A DNA stretch of 64,000 bases from Pelomonas sp. SE-A7 (lineage in GTDB: Bacteria > Pseudomonadota > Gammaproteobacteria > Burkholderiales > Burkholderiaceae_C), in NCBI RefSeq assembly GCF_030345705.1, contig NZ_JAUASW010000001.1, positions 372,001 to 436,000 of the forward strand. The letters run 5' to 3'. The translations under genes were made by a program, and so were the position numbers. Shown here piece by piece: positions 24,524 through 32,190 of this stretch (positions are counted from its first letter, which is position 1; each line of letters opens with the position of its first letter). Below the pieces are notes generated by a model. That model was given only the letters and a program-made list of their open reading frames with translations. It was not told the origin of the DNA and made no database searches.

Positions 24524-25096
24524 ATGAGCAGCAAGCAGCGGCCAAAGGAAGGGCAGGGCGCCGAGCCGGCATCGCATCGTCCGCTGCGCAACGCAGCGAC
24601 CTTGCTGGTCCTGCTGGCTGGGTGCTCGACGCCACCCAAGACCCAGGCGCCGCCAGTGCCGACACCGGTCGCTGCTCCGAAGCCGCCGGCCGTCGAGGCC
24701 AAACCCCCGGCGCCAGCCGCTCCCCCGCCGCACGTCGCGGTCGGCCCCAAACTGCCTCCGCCTGGGCCGGTACGCAACCACGATGAACTGAGGCGCCAGG
24801 CGGCCCAGCGCTTGATGGTCGCCAACCCTGACCGCGTCTACGGCGGCGTGGTCCCTCCCATCCTGCTCGCCATCCCGGTGCTCGAGGTTGAACTGCATGC
24901 CGATGGCAGCATCAAGAAGGTCGATGTGTTGCGCCGGCCGGGCCAGGCGCCCGAGACCCTGCAGATGGCTATCGATGCGCTGCACCGGGCGGCACCGTTC
25001 GGGGACGTGAGCCGGCTGCCCAGGCCGTGGAAGTTCAGCGAGACCTTCCTGTTCAACAACGAGCGTCGCTTCAAGCCTCGCACGCTCGATATCTGA
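24524..25096 (+). CDS. proline-rich lipoprotein with TonB-C-like domain
   Basis: 190-aa protein with an N-terminal signal and lipobox LLAGC (Cys about residue 34), a Pro/Ala-rich linker (about 40-80), then a C-terminal region (VELHADGSIKKVDVLRRPG, then APFGDVSRLPRPWKF) resembling the TonB C-terminal fold. Good ribosome binding site (GGAGG) 8 nt before the ATG. It sits between uvrC and pgsA. TonB-like function is not established: no TM anchor or ExbBD neighbours. Confidence 0.75.
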   Translation: MSSKQRPKEGQGAEPASHRPLRNAATLLVLLAGCSTPPKTQAPPVPTPVAAPKPPAVEAKPPAPAAPPPHVAVGPKLPPPGPVRNHDELRRQAAQRLMVANPDRVYGGVVPPILLAIPVLEVELHADGSIKKVDVLRRPGQAPETLQMAIDALHRAAPFGDVSRLPRPWKFSETFLFNNERRFKPRTLDI

Positions 25097-25156
25097 TTTA
25101 CGCCACACCGTAGGAAACTTGGGCGGCCAGGGCGGTGCCGACGCACCGTTCTTGGG

Positions 25157-25162
25157 CACAAT
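25157..25162 (+). promoter_or_regulatory. -10 hexamer CACAAT, leaderless-type, pgsA
   Basis: CACAAT ends 7 nt before the ATG at 25170. An in-frame ATG at 25161 overlaps the hexamer. Confidence 0.45.
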
Positions 25163-25169
25163 GCCGCCC

Positions 25170-25736
25170 ATGTTCTTCACGCTGCCAACCCTGTTCACCT
25201 GGGCCCGAATCGTCGCGATTCCGCTGATCGTCGGCGTGTTCTATCTGGAACTGGAGCCCGGCCTGCAGAACCTCTGCGCCACGGTGCTCTTCGTGGTGGT
25301 GGCCTTGACCGACTGGCTGGACGGCTACCTGGCGCGCAAGCTGAACCAGACCTCGTCTTTCGGGGCCTTCCTGGACCCAGTGGCCGACAAGTTCCTGGTC
25401 TGCGCTTCGCTGCTGATCCTGCTGGAACTGGGCCGTGTCAATGCGATGGTGGCCCTGGTCATCGTCGGCCGCGAGATTGCCATCTCGGCGCTGCGCGAGT
25501 GGATGGCCCAGATCGGTGCGTCGCGCAGCGTGGCGGTCCACATGGTGGGCAAGCTCAAGACCACGGTGCAGATGGTGGCCATCCCCTTCCTGCTGTTCCA
25601 CGGGAAGCTGTTCGGCCTGATCGACACGCAAAGGGTCGGGACCTGGCTGATCTGGGCAGCGGTGGTGCTGACCATCTGGTCCATGGCGTACTACCTGCAA
25701 AAGGCCTTGCCGGAAATCCGCGCCAAGGCGCGCTGA
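25170..25736 (+). CDS. pgsA: CDP-diacylglycerol-glycerol-3-phosphate 3-phosphatidyltransferase
   Basis: 188-aa inner-membrane enzyme that makes phosphatidylglycerol phosphate from CDP-diacylglycerol and glycerol 3-phosphate. Seen: the CDP-alcohol phosphotransferase motif DWLDGYLAR...GAFLDPVADK (DGxxAR, G, D, D spacing) near residues 46-72, and about five hydrophobic helices. The start at 25170 (MFFTLPTLFTW) matches the family N-terminus and the -10 position. Confidence 0.95.
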   Translation: MFFTLPTLFTWARIVAIPLIVGVFYLELEPGLQNLCATVLFVVVALTDWLDGYLARKLNQTSSFGAFLDPVADKFLVCASLLILLELGRVNAMVALVIVGREIAISALREWMAQIGASRSVAVHMVGKLKTTVQMVAIPFLLFHGKLFGLIDTQRVGTWLIWAAVVLTIWSMAYYLQKALPEIRAKAR

Positions 25737-25828
25737 GAAATCGGTCACAAAACCGGGCGCCGGGCGTGCCTTGGCGGGCCCGTTTATATCGGGACTTTTC
25801 CCTGCTCGGGAGCGCGATTGAATGGGCA

Positions 25829-25834
25829 TAGAAT
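25829..25834 (+). promoter_or_regulatory. -10 hexamer TAGAAT for HU
   Basis: TAGAAT about 105 nt before the HU start codon is the best -10 in the 202-bp gap; no strong -35. It implies a 5' leader of about 98 nt. Confidence 0.4.
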
Positions 25835-25902
25835 CCGTCTCCCCGCGCGCCGAGCCGCATCAATCCACATGCTGGAAACTGCCGTGGGCCAGACATGCCG
25901 TC

Positions 25903-25916
25903 GCGCGTTTTCGCGC
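25903..25916 (+). other. hairpin in HU leader
   Basis: GCGCG-TTTT-CGCGC forms a perfect 5-bp stem with a 4-nt loop in the HU leader, about 22 nt before the start codon and followed by a short T run. It could affect HU translation or attenuate transcription; not tested. Confidence 0.35.
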
Positions 25917-25938
25917 ATCCTTTTGAGGGGGTAACTTC

Positions 25939-26211
25939 GTGAACAAGTCCGAATTGATCGAGCACATTGCCAAGCAGGCCGACATTTCGAAGGCGGCTGC
26001 CGGGCGCGCGCTCGAAGCGCTGATCGGTGGCGTGAAGACCACGCTGAAGAAAAACGGCAGCGTGTCCCTAGTGGGCTTCGGCACTTTCAGCGTGACCAAG
26101 CGCGCAGCCCGTTCGGGTCGCAATCCCCGCACCGGCGATACCATCAAGATCAAGTCGGCCAAGGTTCCCAAATTCCGTCCGGGCAAGGCCCTGAAGGACG
26201 CCGTCAACTGA
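25939..26211 (+). CDS. hupB: DNA-binding protein HU
   Basis: 90-aa nucleoid-associated histone-like protein that bends and compacts DNA. Seen: N-terminal helices MNKSELIEHIAKQADIS and the arm region GFGTFSVTKRAARSGRNPRTG, the DNA-binding ribbon with conserved RxGRNP. GTG start at 25939 with GAGGGGG upstream. A tRNA-Val gene follows 22 nt after the stop, perhaps on the same transcript. Confidence 0.95.
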   Translation: MNKSELIEHIAKQADISKAAAGRALEALIGGVKTTLKKNGSVSLVGFGTFSVTKRAARSGRNPRTGDTIKIKSAKVPKFRPGKALKDAVN

Positions 26212-26233
26212 CGGATCAGTGTTTCGCGATGAG

Positions 26234-26309
26234 GGGTGCTTAGCTCAGTTGGTAGAGCGCTTCCCTTACACGGAAGATGTCAGCGGTTCGAGCCCGTTAG
26301 CACCCACCA
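26234..26309 (+). tRNA. tRNA-Val (anticodon TAC)
   Basis: 76-nt cloverleaf: acceptor GGGTGCT/AGCACCC, D arm with AGTTGGT, anticodon stem CTTCC/GGAAG around loop CTTACAC (anticodon TAC), T loop GGTTCGAGCC, encoded CCA end. It decodes GUA and related valine codons. Confidence 0.97.
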
Positions 26310-26365
26310 CTCATCGCCGCCCGGCCCCGGGGCAACAGGGCAGGGCTACAATGGCCGAGCAGTCA

Positions 26366-26393
26366 AAAGGCGAACCTAGGTTCGCCTTTGTCG
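26366..26393 (+). terminator. probable intrinsic terminator after tRNA-Val
   Basis: A perfect 24-bp palindrome (26366-26389) folds into a stem with outer A/T pairs and a GGCGAACC/GGTTCGCC core and is followed by a short T/G stretch. It likely ends the HU/tRNA-Val transcript. Confidence 0.6.
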
Positions 26394-26484
26394 TGTCTGC
26401 GGTCTGTGATTGGCGACGAGCCGGTCACCTTTGCATATCCGCTTCCAGCACTCGATGGCCTGAGGGCCAATCAGAGGTACTCCG

Positions 26485-28392
26485 ATGTTCGATTTCGTTC
26501 GCAAGCACAACCGCTTGTTTCAGACTGTCCTGCTGATCCTGATCCTGCCTTCGTTCGTGTTCTTCGGGGTGCAGAGCTACAGCAGCTTCATGGATGGAAG
26601 CAATTCCGGCGTGGCCAAGGTAGACGGCCAAAAGATCTCGCGAGCCGAGTTCGACGCGGCGCATCGCAGCCAGATTGAGCGCATGCGGGCGCAGATGCCG
26701 AATCTCGACGCCAAGGAATTCGACACGCCGCAGGCCCGACAAGGCACGCTCGACAACCTGATACGCGAACGTGTGATTCGCGCTGCGCAAGGCAGGCAGC
26801 ATCTGACGGTGACAGATGAAAAGCTTCAGGCAGCTTTTTTGGCCGATCCGCAGTTGGCCTTCCTGCGCAACCCCAACGGTTCCATCAATCGTGCCATGCT
26901 GGCTGCTCAGGGTCTTAGCGTTGAGGGCTTTATGCAGCGCCTGCGCGAAGACCTGGGCATGCGTCAGGTCATGCTGGGCGTGGGTGGCAGCAGCTTGGCG
27001 AGCCAGGAGAACGCCAGGCTTGCCTTCGACACGCTGCTGCAGCAGCGGGAAGTGCAACTGCAACGATTCGATGCCAAGGACTTTGCTGCGACCATCAAGC
27101 CGAGCGATGCGCAGATCGAAGCCTTCTATAAGGATTCGGCGAACGCCAGCCACTTCCAACTGGCCGAAAGCGCTGACATCGAATACGTCGTCCTGGATCT
27201 GGAGGCGCTCAAGAAGACCGTCACGGCCAGCGACGACGAGCTGCGCAAGTTCTATGACGACAACCAGGCTCGATTTGGTGTGCCGGAAGAGCGTCGCGCC
27301 AGTCACATCCTGATCAAGGCGGAGAAGGGCGCCGCTGCGGCCGATCGCGCCAAAGCCAAGGCGCGCGCCGAGGAACTGCTTGCCCAGGCGCGCAAGAACC
27401 CGGCCGGCTTTGCCGATCTGGCCAAGAAGAACTCGCAAGACGAGGGCTCGGCTGTCAATGGCGGGGACCTGGACTTTTTCGGTCGTGGTTCCATGGTCAA
27501 GCCCTTTGAAGATGCGGCCTTCGCGCTCAAGCAGGGTGAAATCAGCGAGGTGGTCGAGTCGGAGTTCGGTTTCCATGTCATCCAGCTGACCGGCAAGCGC
27601 GGCGGCGAAAAGAAGAGCTTCGATCAGGTGCGAGCCGAGATCGAGGGCGAGGTGCTGAAGCAACTCGCCCAGAAGCGATACACCGAGCAGGCGGAAGCTT
27701 TCCGCAACATGGTGTACGAGCAGTCCGACAGCCTCAAACCTGTGGCCGACAAGTTCAAGCTTGCGATCCAGACGGCTTCGGTGCAGCGCAAGCCTTTGCC
27801 TGCCGCTGCCGGTGCGCTTGCCTCGCAGAAGCTGCTGGATGAGGTGTTCGGCAATGAGGCTCTGCACAACAAGCGCAACACCGAGGCGGTTGAGCCAGCG
27901 CCCAACCAGATGGTCTCGGCACGGGTCGTCAAGCACAACCCGGCGCGCTTGCAGTCTTTTGACCAGGTGCGCGAACAGGCGCGAGGCCTGTTGGTCAGCA
28001 AGTTGGCACTTGAGCAGGCTGTCGCGGCTGGCAAGGCTCGCCTGGAAGCGCTGAAAAAGAATCCGACCGATCTGGCTGGCCTCGGCGAATCGCAGGTCGT
28101 GTCGCGACTAAAGGCGGCCAACGTGCCGCGAAAGGTGTTGCGCGAGATGTTGGGTGTCGACGTCTCCAAGCTTCCGGCCGACGCTGGTGTCGACAGTGGC
28201 GAGGGCGTTTATGTGGTATTCCGTATCAACCGTCTGCTGCCGCGCGACGCCGCTGCTATTGACGCCAAGCGGGCAGCTGAGCAGTACGCTCGGGCGTGGA
28301 CCGACGCGGAAGCGCTGTCGTACTACAACCACCTGAAAACCGAGCTCAAGGTCAAGGTGAGTGCCGACGCGGCGTCGGCACCGGCCAAGTAA
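26485..28392 (+). CDS. ppiD: periplasmic chaperone / peptidylprolyl isomerase PpiD
   Basis: 635-aa inner-membrane-anchored folding factor at the SecYEG exit. Seen: short cytoplasmic N-terminus, one TM helix (about residues 13-32, LFQTVLLILILPSFVFFGV), a SurA-like N-terminal chaperone region, and a parvulin PPIase domain near residues 270-375 (ERRASHILIKAEKG, then ESEFGFHVIQL). Slightly lower GC in parts than its neighbours. ATG with GAGG upstream. Confidence 0.95.
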   Translation: MFDFVRKHNRLFQTVLLILILPSFVFFGVQSYSSFMDGSNSGVAKVDGQKISRAEFDAAHRSQIERMRAQMPNLDAKEFDTPQARQGTLDNLIRERVIRAAQGRQHLTVTDEKLQAAFLADPQLAFLRNPNGSINRAMLAAQGLSVEGFMQRLREDLGMRQVMLGVGGSSLASQENARLAFDTLLQQREVQLQRFDAKDFAATIKPSDAQIEAFYKDSANASHFQLAESADIEYVVLDLEALKKTVTASDDELRKFYDDNQARFGVPEERRASHILIKAEKGAAAADRAKAKARAEELLAQARKNPAGFADLAKKNSQDEGSAVNGGDLDFFGRGSMVKPFEDAAFALKQGEISEVVESEFGFHVIQLTGKRGGEKKSFDQVRAEIEGEVLKQLAQKRYTEQAEAFRNMVYEQSDSLKPVADKFKLAIQTASVQRKPLPAAAGALASQKLLDEVFGNEALHNKRNTEAVEPAPNQMVSARVVKHNPARLQSFDQVREQARGLLVSKLALEQAVAAGKARLEALKKNPTDLAGLGESQVVSRLKAANVPRKVLREMLGVDVSKLPADAGVDSGEGVYVVFRINRLLPRDAAAIDAKRAAEQYARAWTDAEALSYYNHLKTELKVKVSADAASAPAK

Positions 28393-28432
28393 AAAAGTGG
28401 CGCGAACTGGCCGAAGGATCGGAATATCGCGC

Positions 28433-28438
28433 TATACT
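28433..28438 (+). promoter_or_regulatory. -10 hexamer TATACT for tRNA-His
   Basis: TATACT lies 12 nt before the 5' end of tRNA-His, a typical distance for a tRNA promoter with a short processed leader. The -35 is not clear. Confidence 0.5.
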
Positions 28439-28450
28439 CTTAGGCTCTGC

Positions 28451-28527
28451 GGTGGCTATAGCTCAGTTGGTAGAGTCCCAGATTGTGATTCTGGTTGTCG
28501 TGGGTTCGAGTCCCATTAGCCACCCCA
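28451..28527 (+). tRNA. tRNA-His (anticodon GTG)
   Basis: 77 nt including the extra 5' G (position -1) that pairs with C73, the hallmark of tRNA-His. Acceptor GTGGCTA/TAGCCAC, anticodon stem CCAGA/TCTGG with loop TTGTGAT (anticodon GTG), T loop GGTTCGAGTCC, encoded CCA. Confidence 0.97.
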
Positions 28528-28536
28528 AGACACCGC

Positions 28537-28570
28537 AAACGGCGACCTTTCGAGGTCGCCGTTTTTCTTT
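28537..28570 (+). terminator. intrinsic terminator after tRNA-His (UUCG loop)
   Basis: A 12-bp stem (AAACGGCGACCT with AGGTCGCCGTTT) closed by a TTCG tetraloop, followed by TTTCTTT. Very stable. Confidence 0.9.
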
Positions 28571-28623
28571 GCGCAGTTGACCGACCGGGTGTTGCTCAGC
28601 CGGCGGGTGCCTAATGTCAGGCT

Positions 28624-29367
28624 TTAGACAAGGCCTTGCTTGCTGGCCAGTACCGCAGCCTCGGCACGGCTGGACACATTGAGCTTCTTGTAGATGCTCT
28701 TGATGTGATCGTTCACGGTGAACCACTTGATGCCCATGAGGTTCGCGATCTCCTTGATCGTGAAGCCCTTGCTGAGATAGGTCAGTACCTCGTTTTCACG
28801 TGGCGTGAGCCGCTCCCATTCAGGAGGTGGATCCAGTGCCACCGAGCGACTGTTGGGTGCCGGCGCACTGAACGTCAGAGGACCGAAGCCCGAGTTGAGG
28901 CCCATGGGGCCACTATCACCCGTGGAGCCGGGGCGGAAATGTGAGAGCAGCCGGCGGGCGATGGCCGGAGAAAGCGGCGGTTGGCCGCGCACGATGCGCT
29001 GCAATTCCTCGACCAGCACCTCGAAGCGGTCTTCCTTAAGCAGGTAGCCGTCGGCACCGCATTGCAGCGCCGGGAAGAGATGGTCGTCGTCCGAGTAAAG
29101 CGTCGTGACGATCTTTACCGCTGACAGACCGGCAAGCTCGGTGAGGAACTCCATGCCATTGCCGTCCGGCAACTCCAGATCCACCAGGATCAGTTTGAAG
29201 CCGCCTTCAGGGCCTAGGTTGGCGTACTTGGCAACCGACCGGCGAGCGCCCTCAAGATCACCGGCCTCGGTGACTTCCATCGCATCGCTGAAACTCTCAC
29301 GCACGACGCGGCAGAGGAAGCTGCGCGCCACCGGGTTGTCTTCAACGATCAGTACTTTGACGGCCAT
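28624..29367 (-). CDS. LuxR/NarL-type response regulator, orphan
   Basis: 247-aa two-component regulator. A receiver domain (1-125) has the acidic pocket VEDN, the phosphorylatable Asp63 in LILVDLELPDG and the switch LKED. A Pro/Gly-rich linker leads to a C-terminal LuxR helix-turn-helix (LTPRENEVLTYLSKGFTIKE, then FTVNDHIKSIYKKL). No histidine kinase gene is adjacent, so the partner is elsewhere. Flanked by the tRNA-His terminator and the quinone oxidoreductase gene. Confidence 0.92.
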   Translation of the reverse strand: MAVKVLIVEDNPVARSFLCRVVRESFSDAMEVTEAGDLEGARRSVAKYANLGPEGGFKLILVDLELPDGNGMEFLTELAGLSAVKIVTTLYSDDDHLFPALQCGADGYLLKEDRFEVLVEELQRIVRGQPPLSPAIARRLLSHFRPGSTGDSGPMGLNSGFGPLTFSAPAPNSRSVALDPPPEWERLTPRENEVLTYLSKGFTIKEIANLMGIKWFTVNDHIKSIYKKLNVSSRAEAAVLASKQGLV

Positions 29368-29475
29368 GGGGAGGAGGATTCGCTGTCGCGTCCATCCTAG
29401 CGCACGTCGGGGGCCTCAAATGCCCCGCGAAAGCAGGGCATGTGATCGTCGGTTCGGCTTTGTGGCTTGTCGGCC

Positions 29476-30453
29476 TCAGGTGTAGCGGAGCACCAGCTTT
29501 CCGATCACCTGCCGGCTTGCCATGCGCTCGAAGGCGGCCGGCAGCTGTTCCATGGGAAGCACCTGGTCCAGCACCGGTTTGATCTTGCCCTGGGCGTACC
29601 AGCCTGCCAGTTCACCCAGCATGGCCGCATTGTGCTTGGGCTCGCGCTTGGCGAACTCCCCCCAGAACACGCCGACCAGCGAGGCCCCCTTGAGTAGGGC
29701 CAGGTTTAGCTGCAGGTTGGGGATCTGCCCCTGGGCGAAGCCCACCACCAGGTAGCGACCACGCCAGGCAATGGAGCGGAAGGCCGGTTCGGCCAGGTCG
29801 CCGCCCACAGGGTCGTAGATCACGTCAGGTCCTCGTCCCTCGGTCAAGGTCTTCAGCTCTTCGCGCAGATTGCCGCCGCTGTAGTTGATGGTCGCATCCG
29901 CGCCCAGTTGCAAGCAGCGCTGGCATTTGTCGTCGGAGCTCGCCGCCGCGATCACGCGTGCGCCGGCTGTCTTTGCAATCTGGATCGCGGCCGTGCCCAC
30001 GCCGCCGGCAGCCCCCAGGATCAGAACTGTTTCTCCTGGCTTCAGTGCGGCCCGGTCGATCAACGCGTGGTGGCTGGTGGCATAAGTGCAGATGAAAGCG
30101 GCGGCATCTTCGAAAGCAAAGCCAGGCGGTAGCGGCATCGCCAGCGCTGCCGGAATGCAGGCGTGGCTCGCAAAGCCGCCGGTCCCGGCGAATGCTGCCA
30201 CCGCGTCACCTGGCTTGAATCCCTTGACCCCTTCGCCGACCGCATCGACGACGCCGGCGAACTCCGTGCCCGGGACAAAGGGCAGGGGCGGCTTCATCTG
30301 GTACTTGTTCTCGATGATCAGCAGGTCCGGGAAGTTCAAGCTGGCAGCCTTGATCGCGATGCGGATCTGGCCGGCCGCAGGCTCGGGTGTTGCCAGCTCC
30401 TTCCACTGCAGGGCAGCGACACCGGCGGGGTTCTCGCACAGCCAGGCTTTCAT
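29476..30453 (-). CDS. NADPH:quinone oxidoreductase family (MDR superfamily)
   Basis: 325-aa zinc-independent medium-chain dehydrogenase. Seen: GroES-like N-terminal domain (PFVPGTEFAGVV), the Rossmann dinucleotide motif LGAAGGVGTAAIQIA near residue 146, and the YDPVGG segment. It probably reduces quinones or activated alkenes with NADPH. AGGAG precedes the ATG at 30451-30453. It is divergent from surE; no operon partner. Confidence 0.88.
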   Translation of the reverse strand: MKAWLCENPAGVAALQWKELATPEPAAGQIRIAIKAASLNFPDLLIIENKYQMKPPLPFVPGTEFAGVVDAVGEGVKGFKPGDAVAAFAGTGGFASHACIPAALAMPLPPGFAFEDAAAFICTYATSHHALIDRAALKPGETVLILGAAGGVGTAAIQIAKTAGARVIAAASSDDKCQRCLQLGADATINYSGGNLREELKTLTEGRGPDVIYDPVGGDLAEPAFRSIAWRGRYLVVGFAQGQIPNLQLNLALLKGASLVGVFWGEFAKREPKHNAAMLGELAGWYAQGKIKPVLDQVLPMEQLPAAFERMASRQVIGKLVLRYT

Positions 30454-30540
30454 CGCAGCGCTCCTATTTCGGGTCTCTCGGGTGGGCGGATGATAGGCAG
30501 GCAGGGCAGGCCCAGCGGTCGCCAAGGCGACGTGCCTGCC

Positions 30541-30546
30541 TACAAT
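30541..30546 (+). promoter_or_regulatory. -10 hexamer TACAAT, leaderless-type, surE operon
   Basis: TACAAT is followed by GCCGCC and then the surE ATG. Transcription would start at or beside the start codon; no ribosome binding site is present. It would drive the surE-pcm-nlpD-rpoS block. Confidence 0.5.
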
Positions 30547-30552
30547 GCCGCC

Positions 30553-31299
30553 ATGCGAATTCTGATTGCCAACGACGACGGTTACCTGGCTCCCGGCCTA
30601 CATGCGCTGGTCAAGGCCTGCGAAGGGTTGGGCGAGATCGAAGTGATCGCCCCGGAGCAGAACGCCAGCGGTACCTCCAACGCGCTGACCCTCAGCCGGC
30701 CCTTGTCGGTGTTTCGCGCCCAGAACGGCTTCCGTTACGTGAACGGCACGCCCTCGGACTGCGTCCATGTGGCCTTGACGGGCTTGCTGGACTACAAGCC
30801 AGACCTGGTGCTGTCGGGTATCAACAATGGCGCCAACATGGGTGACGACACGCTCTATTCGGGCACCGTCGCTGCGGCTACCGAAGGCTTCCTGTTCGGC
30901 ATACCCTCGATTGCGTTCTCCCAGGTCGACAAGGGCTGGGGCGAACTGGACGCGGCGGCTCAACTGGCGCGTCAACTGGTCGAGCAAGTGATTGCAGACG
31001 GCCTGAAACAGGCCTTTCTGCTGAACGTCAACATTCCGAACCGTGCCGATGCCGCTTCGTTGCCTCTGCGGGTCACGCGCCTGGGCCGACGCCATGCCAG
31101 CGAGCCGGTGATCCAGCAGACCAGTCCGCGCGGCGAACCCATCTACTGGATCGGCCCGGCCGGCGATGCTCGCGAAGCCGGCGAGGGCACGGACTTTCAT
31201 GCGACCAACCAGGGCATGGTCTCGATCACGCCCTTGCAGGTTGACCTCAGTGACCATGCCTCGCTGCCGACCTGGGCGGCGCGCCTGGACCGCCGCTGA
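30553..31299 (+). CDS. surE: 5'/3'-nucleotidase SurE
   Basis: 248-aa stationary-phase survival protein, a metal-dependent nucleotidase/exopolyphosphatase. Seen: the metal site ANDDG at residues 6-10, PEQNASGTSNALT with its catalytic Ser, NGTPSDCV, and SGINNGANMGDDTLYSGTV. Full length. The stop overlaps the start of pcm (TGATG), the usual surE-pcm coupling. Confidence 0.97.
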   Translation: MRILIANDDGYLAPGLHALVKACEGLGEIEVIAPEQNASGTSNALTLSRPLSVFRAQNGFRYVNGTPSDCVHVALTGLLDYKPDLVLSGINNGANMGDDTLYSGTVAAATEGFLFGIPSIAFSQVDKGWGELDAAAQLARQLVEQVIADGLKQAFLLNVNIPNRADAASLPLRVTRLGRRHASEPVIQQTSPRGEPIYWIGPAGDAREAGEGTDFHATNQGMVSITPLQVDLSDHASLPTWAARLDRR

Positions 31300-32138
31300 T
31301 GAGCGAAGGTGCGCCCAAGGGAGGCAAACGCTTCCCGCTGTCGCTGGACAAAGCGCTGCCGGCGACACGGCAGGGCGGTGCGGTTCGTGGTGAGGTGCTA
31401 AGACCCCAGCGACATCTGCAACTTGCTGCAGAGGACGCGGCCCGGCAGGCGGCGCCCAGCGGCCTGGGGCTGGACTCGGCCGGCGTGCGTCAGCGCATGG
31501 TTCAGCGGCTCAAGCAAGAAGGCCTCTCTGACGAGCGAGTGCTGCAGGCTCTGGCCCACGTACCTCGTCATCAGTTCGTCGATACGGCCCTGGCCATACA
31601 GGCCTACGAAGACACCAGCTTGCCTATCGGACATGGTCAGACGATTTCCAAGCCCTCGGTCGTCGGACGCATGCTCGAGTTGCTGTTTGCTGGCGCTGGT
31701 GCGCGTGAGCGCGGCGAACTGGGACGTGTGCTCGAGATCGGCACTGGCTGCGGCTACCAGGCGGCGGTGCTGGCTGAGCTTTCGCGCCAGGTGGTCTCCA
31801 TAGAGCGGCTCAAGCCCCTTCATGACAAGGCTGTGCTCAACCTGGCGGCCCTGCGAGGCCACCGGATCCGCCTGCTCTACGGCGATGGCAAATTGGGCCA
31901 TGCGCCTCAAGCGCCGTACGACAGCATCGTGGCGGCTGCGGGCGGAGAAGACGTGCCGGGCGCCTGGCTGGCGCAGCTTGCGCCGGGTGGTCGCTTGGTG
32001 GCTCCTATGGCGGCGCCAGGGGGTCGGGGCCAGGTGCTCGTGGTGGTTGATCATGTGCTGATCGGCGGGCACAGTCAGTTCCTGCGCAGCACCCAGGAGG
32101 CTGTGCAGTTCGTGCCCCTAAAATCCGGCGTCATGTAA
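31299..32138 (+). CDS. pcm: protein-L-isoaspartate O-methyltransferase
   Basis: 279-aa repair methyltransferase that acts on isoaspartyl residues in aged proteins. An N-terminal extension of about 60 residues precedes the canonical core: VPRHQFVD, LPIGHGQTISKPSVV and the SAM motif VLEIGTGCGYQAAVLAEL. Coupled to surE upstream, with nlpD and rpoS downstream, the classical stationary-phase block. Confidence 0.95.
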   Translation: MSEGAPKGGKRFPLSLDKALPATRQGGAVRGEVLRPQRHLQLAAEDAARQAAPSGLGLDSAGVRQRMVQRLKQEGLSDERVLQALAHVPRHQFVDTALAIQAYEDTSLPIGHGQTISKPSVVGRMLELLFAGAGARERGELGRVLEIGTGCGYQAAVLAELSRQVVSIERLKPLHDKAVLNLAALRGHRIRLLYGDGKLGHAPQAPYDSIVAAAGGEDVPGAWLAQLAPGGRLVAPMAAPGGRGQVLVVVDHVLIGGHSQFLRSTQEAVQFVPLKSGVM

Positions 32139-32190
32139 GCGACGTCCGCTACAGAAACAAGCGGTCCCTCCTTAGCCCTGCTGAGAGCGC

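Noticed and set aside
26347..26352. A TACAAT hexamer before the palindrome at 26366, suggesting a small RNA promoter
   Set aside because: A start there would give a transcript of only about 30 nt before the terminator; without expression data it is not supported.
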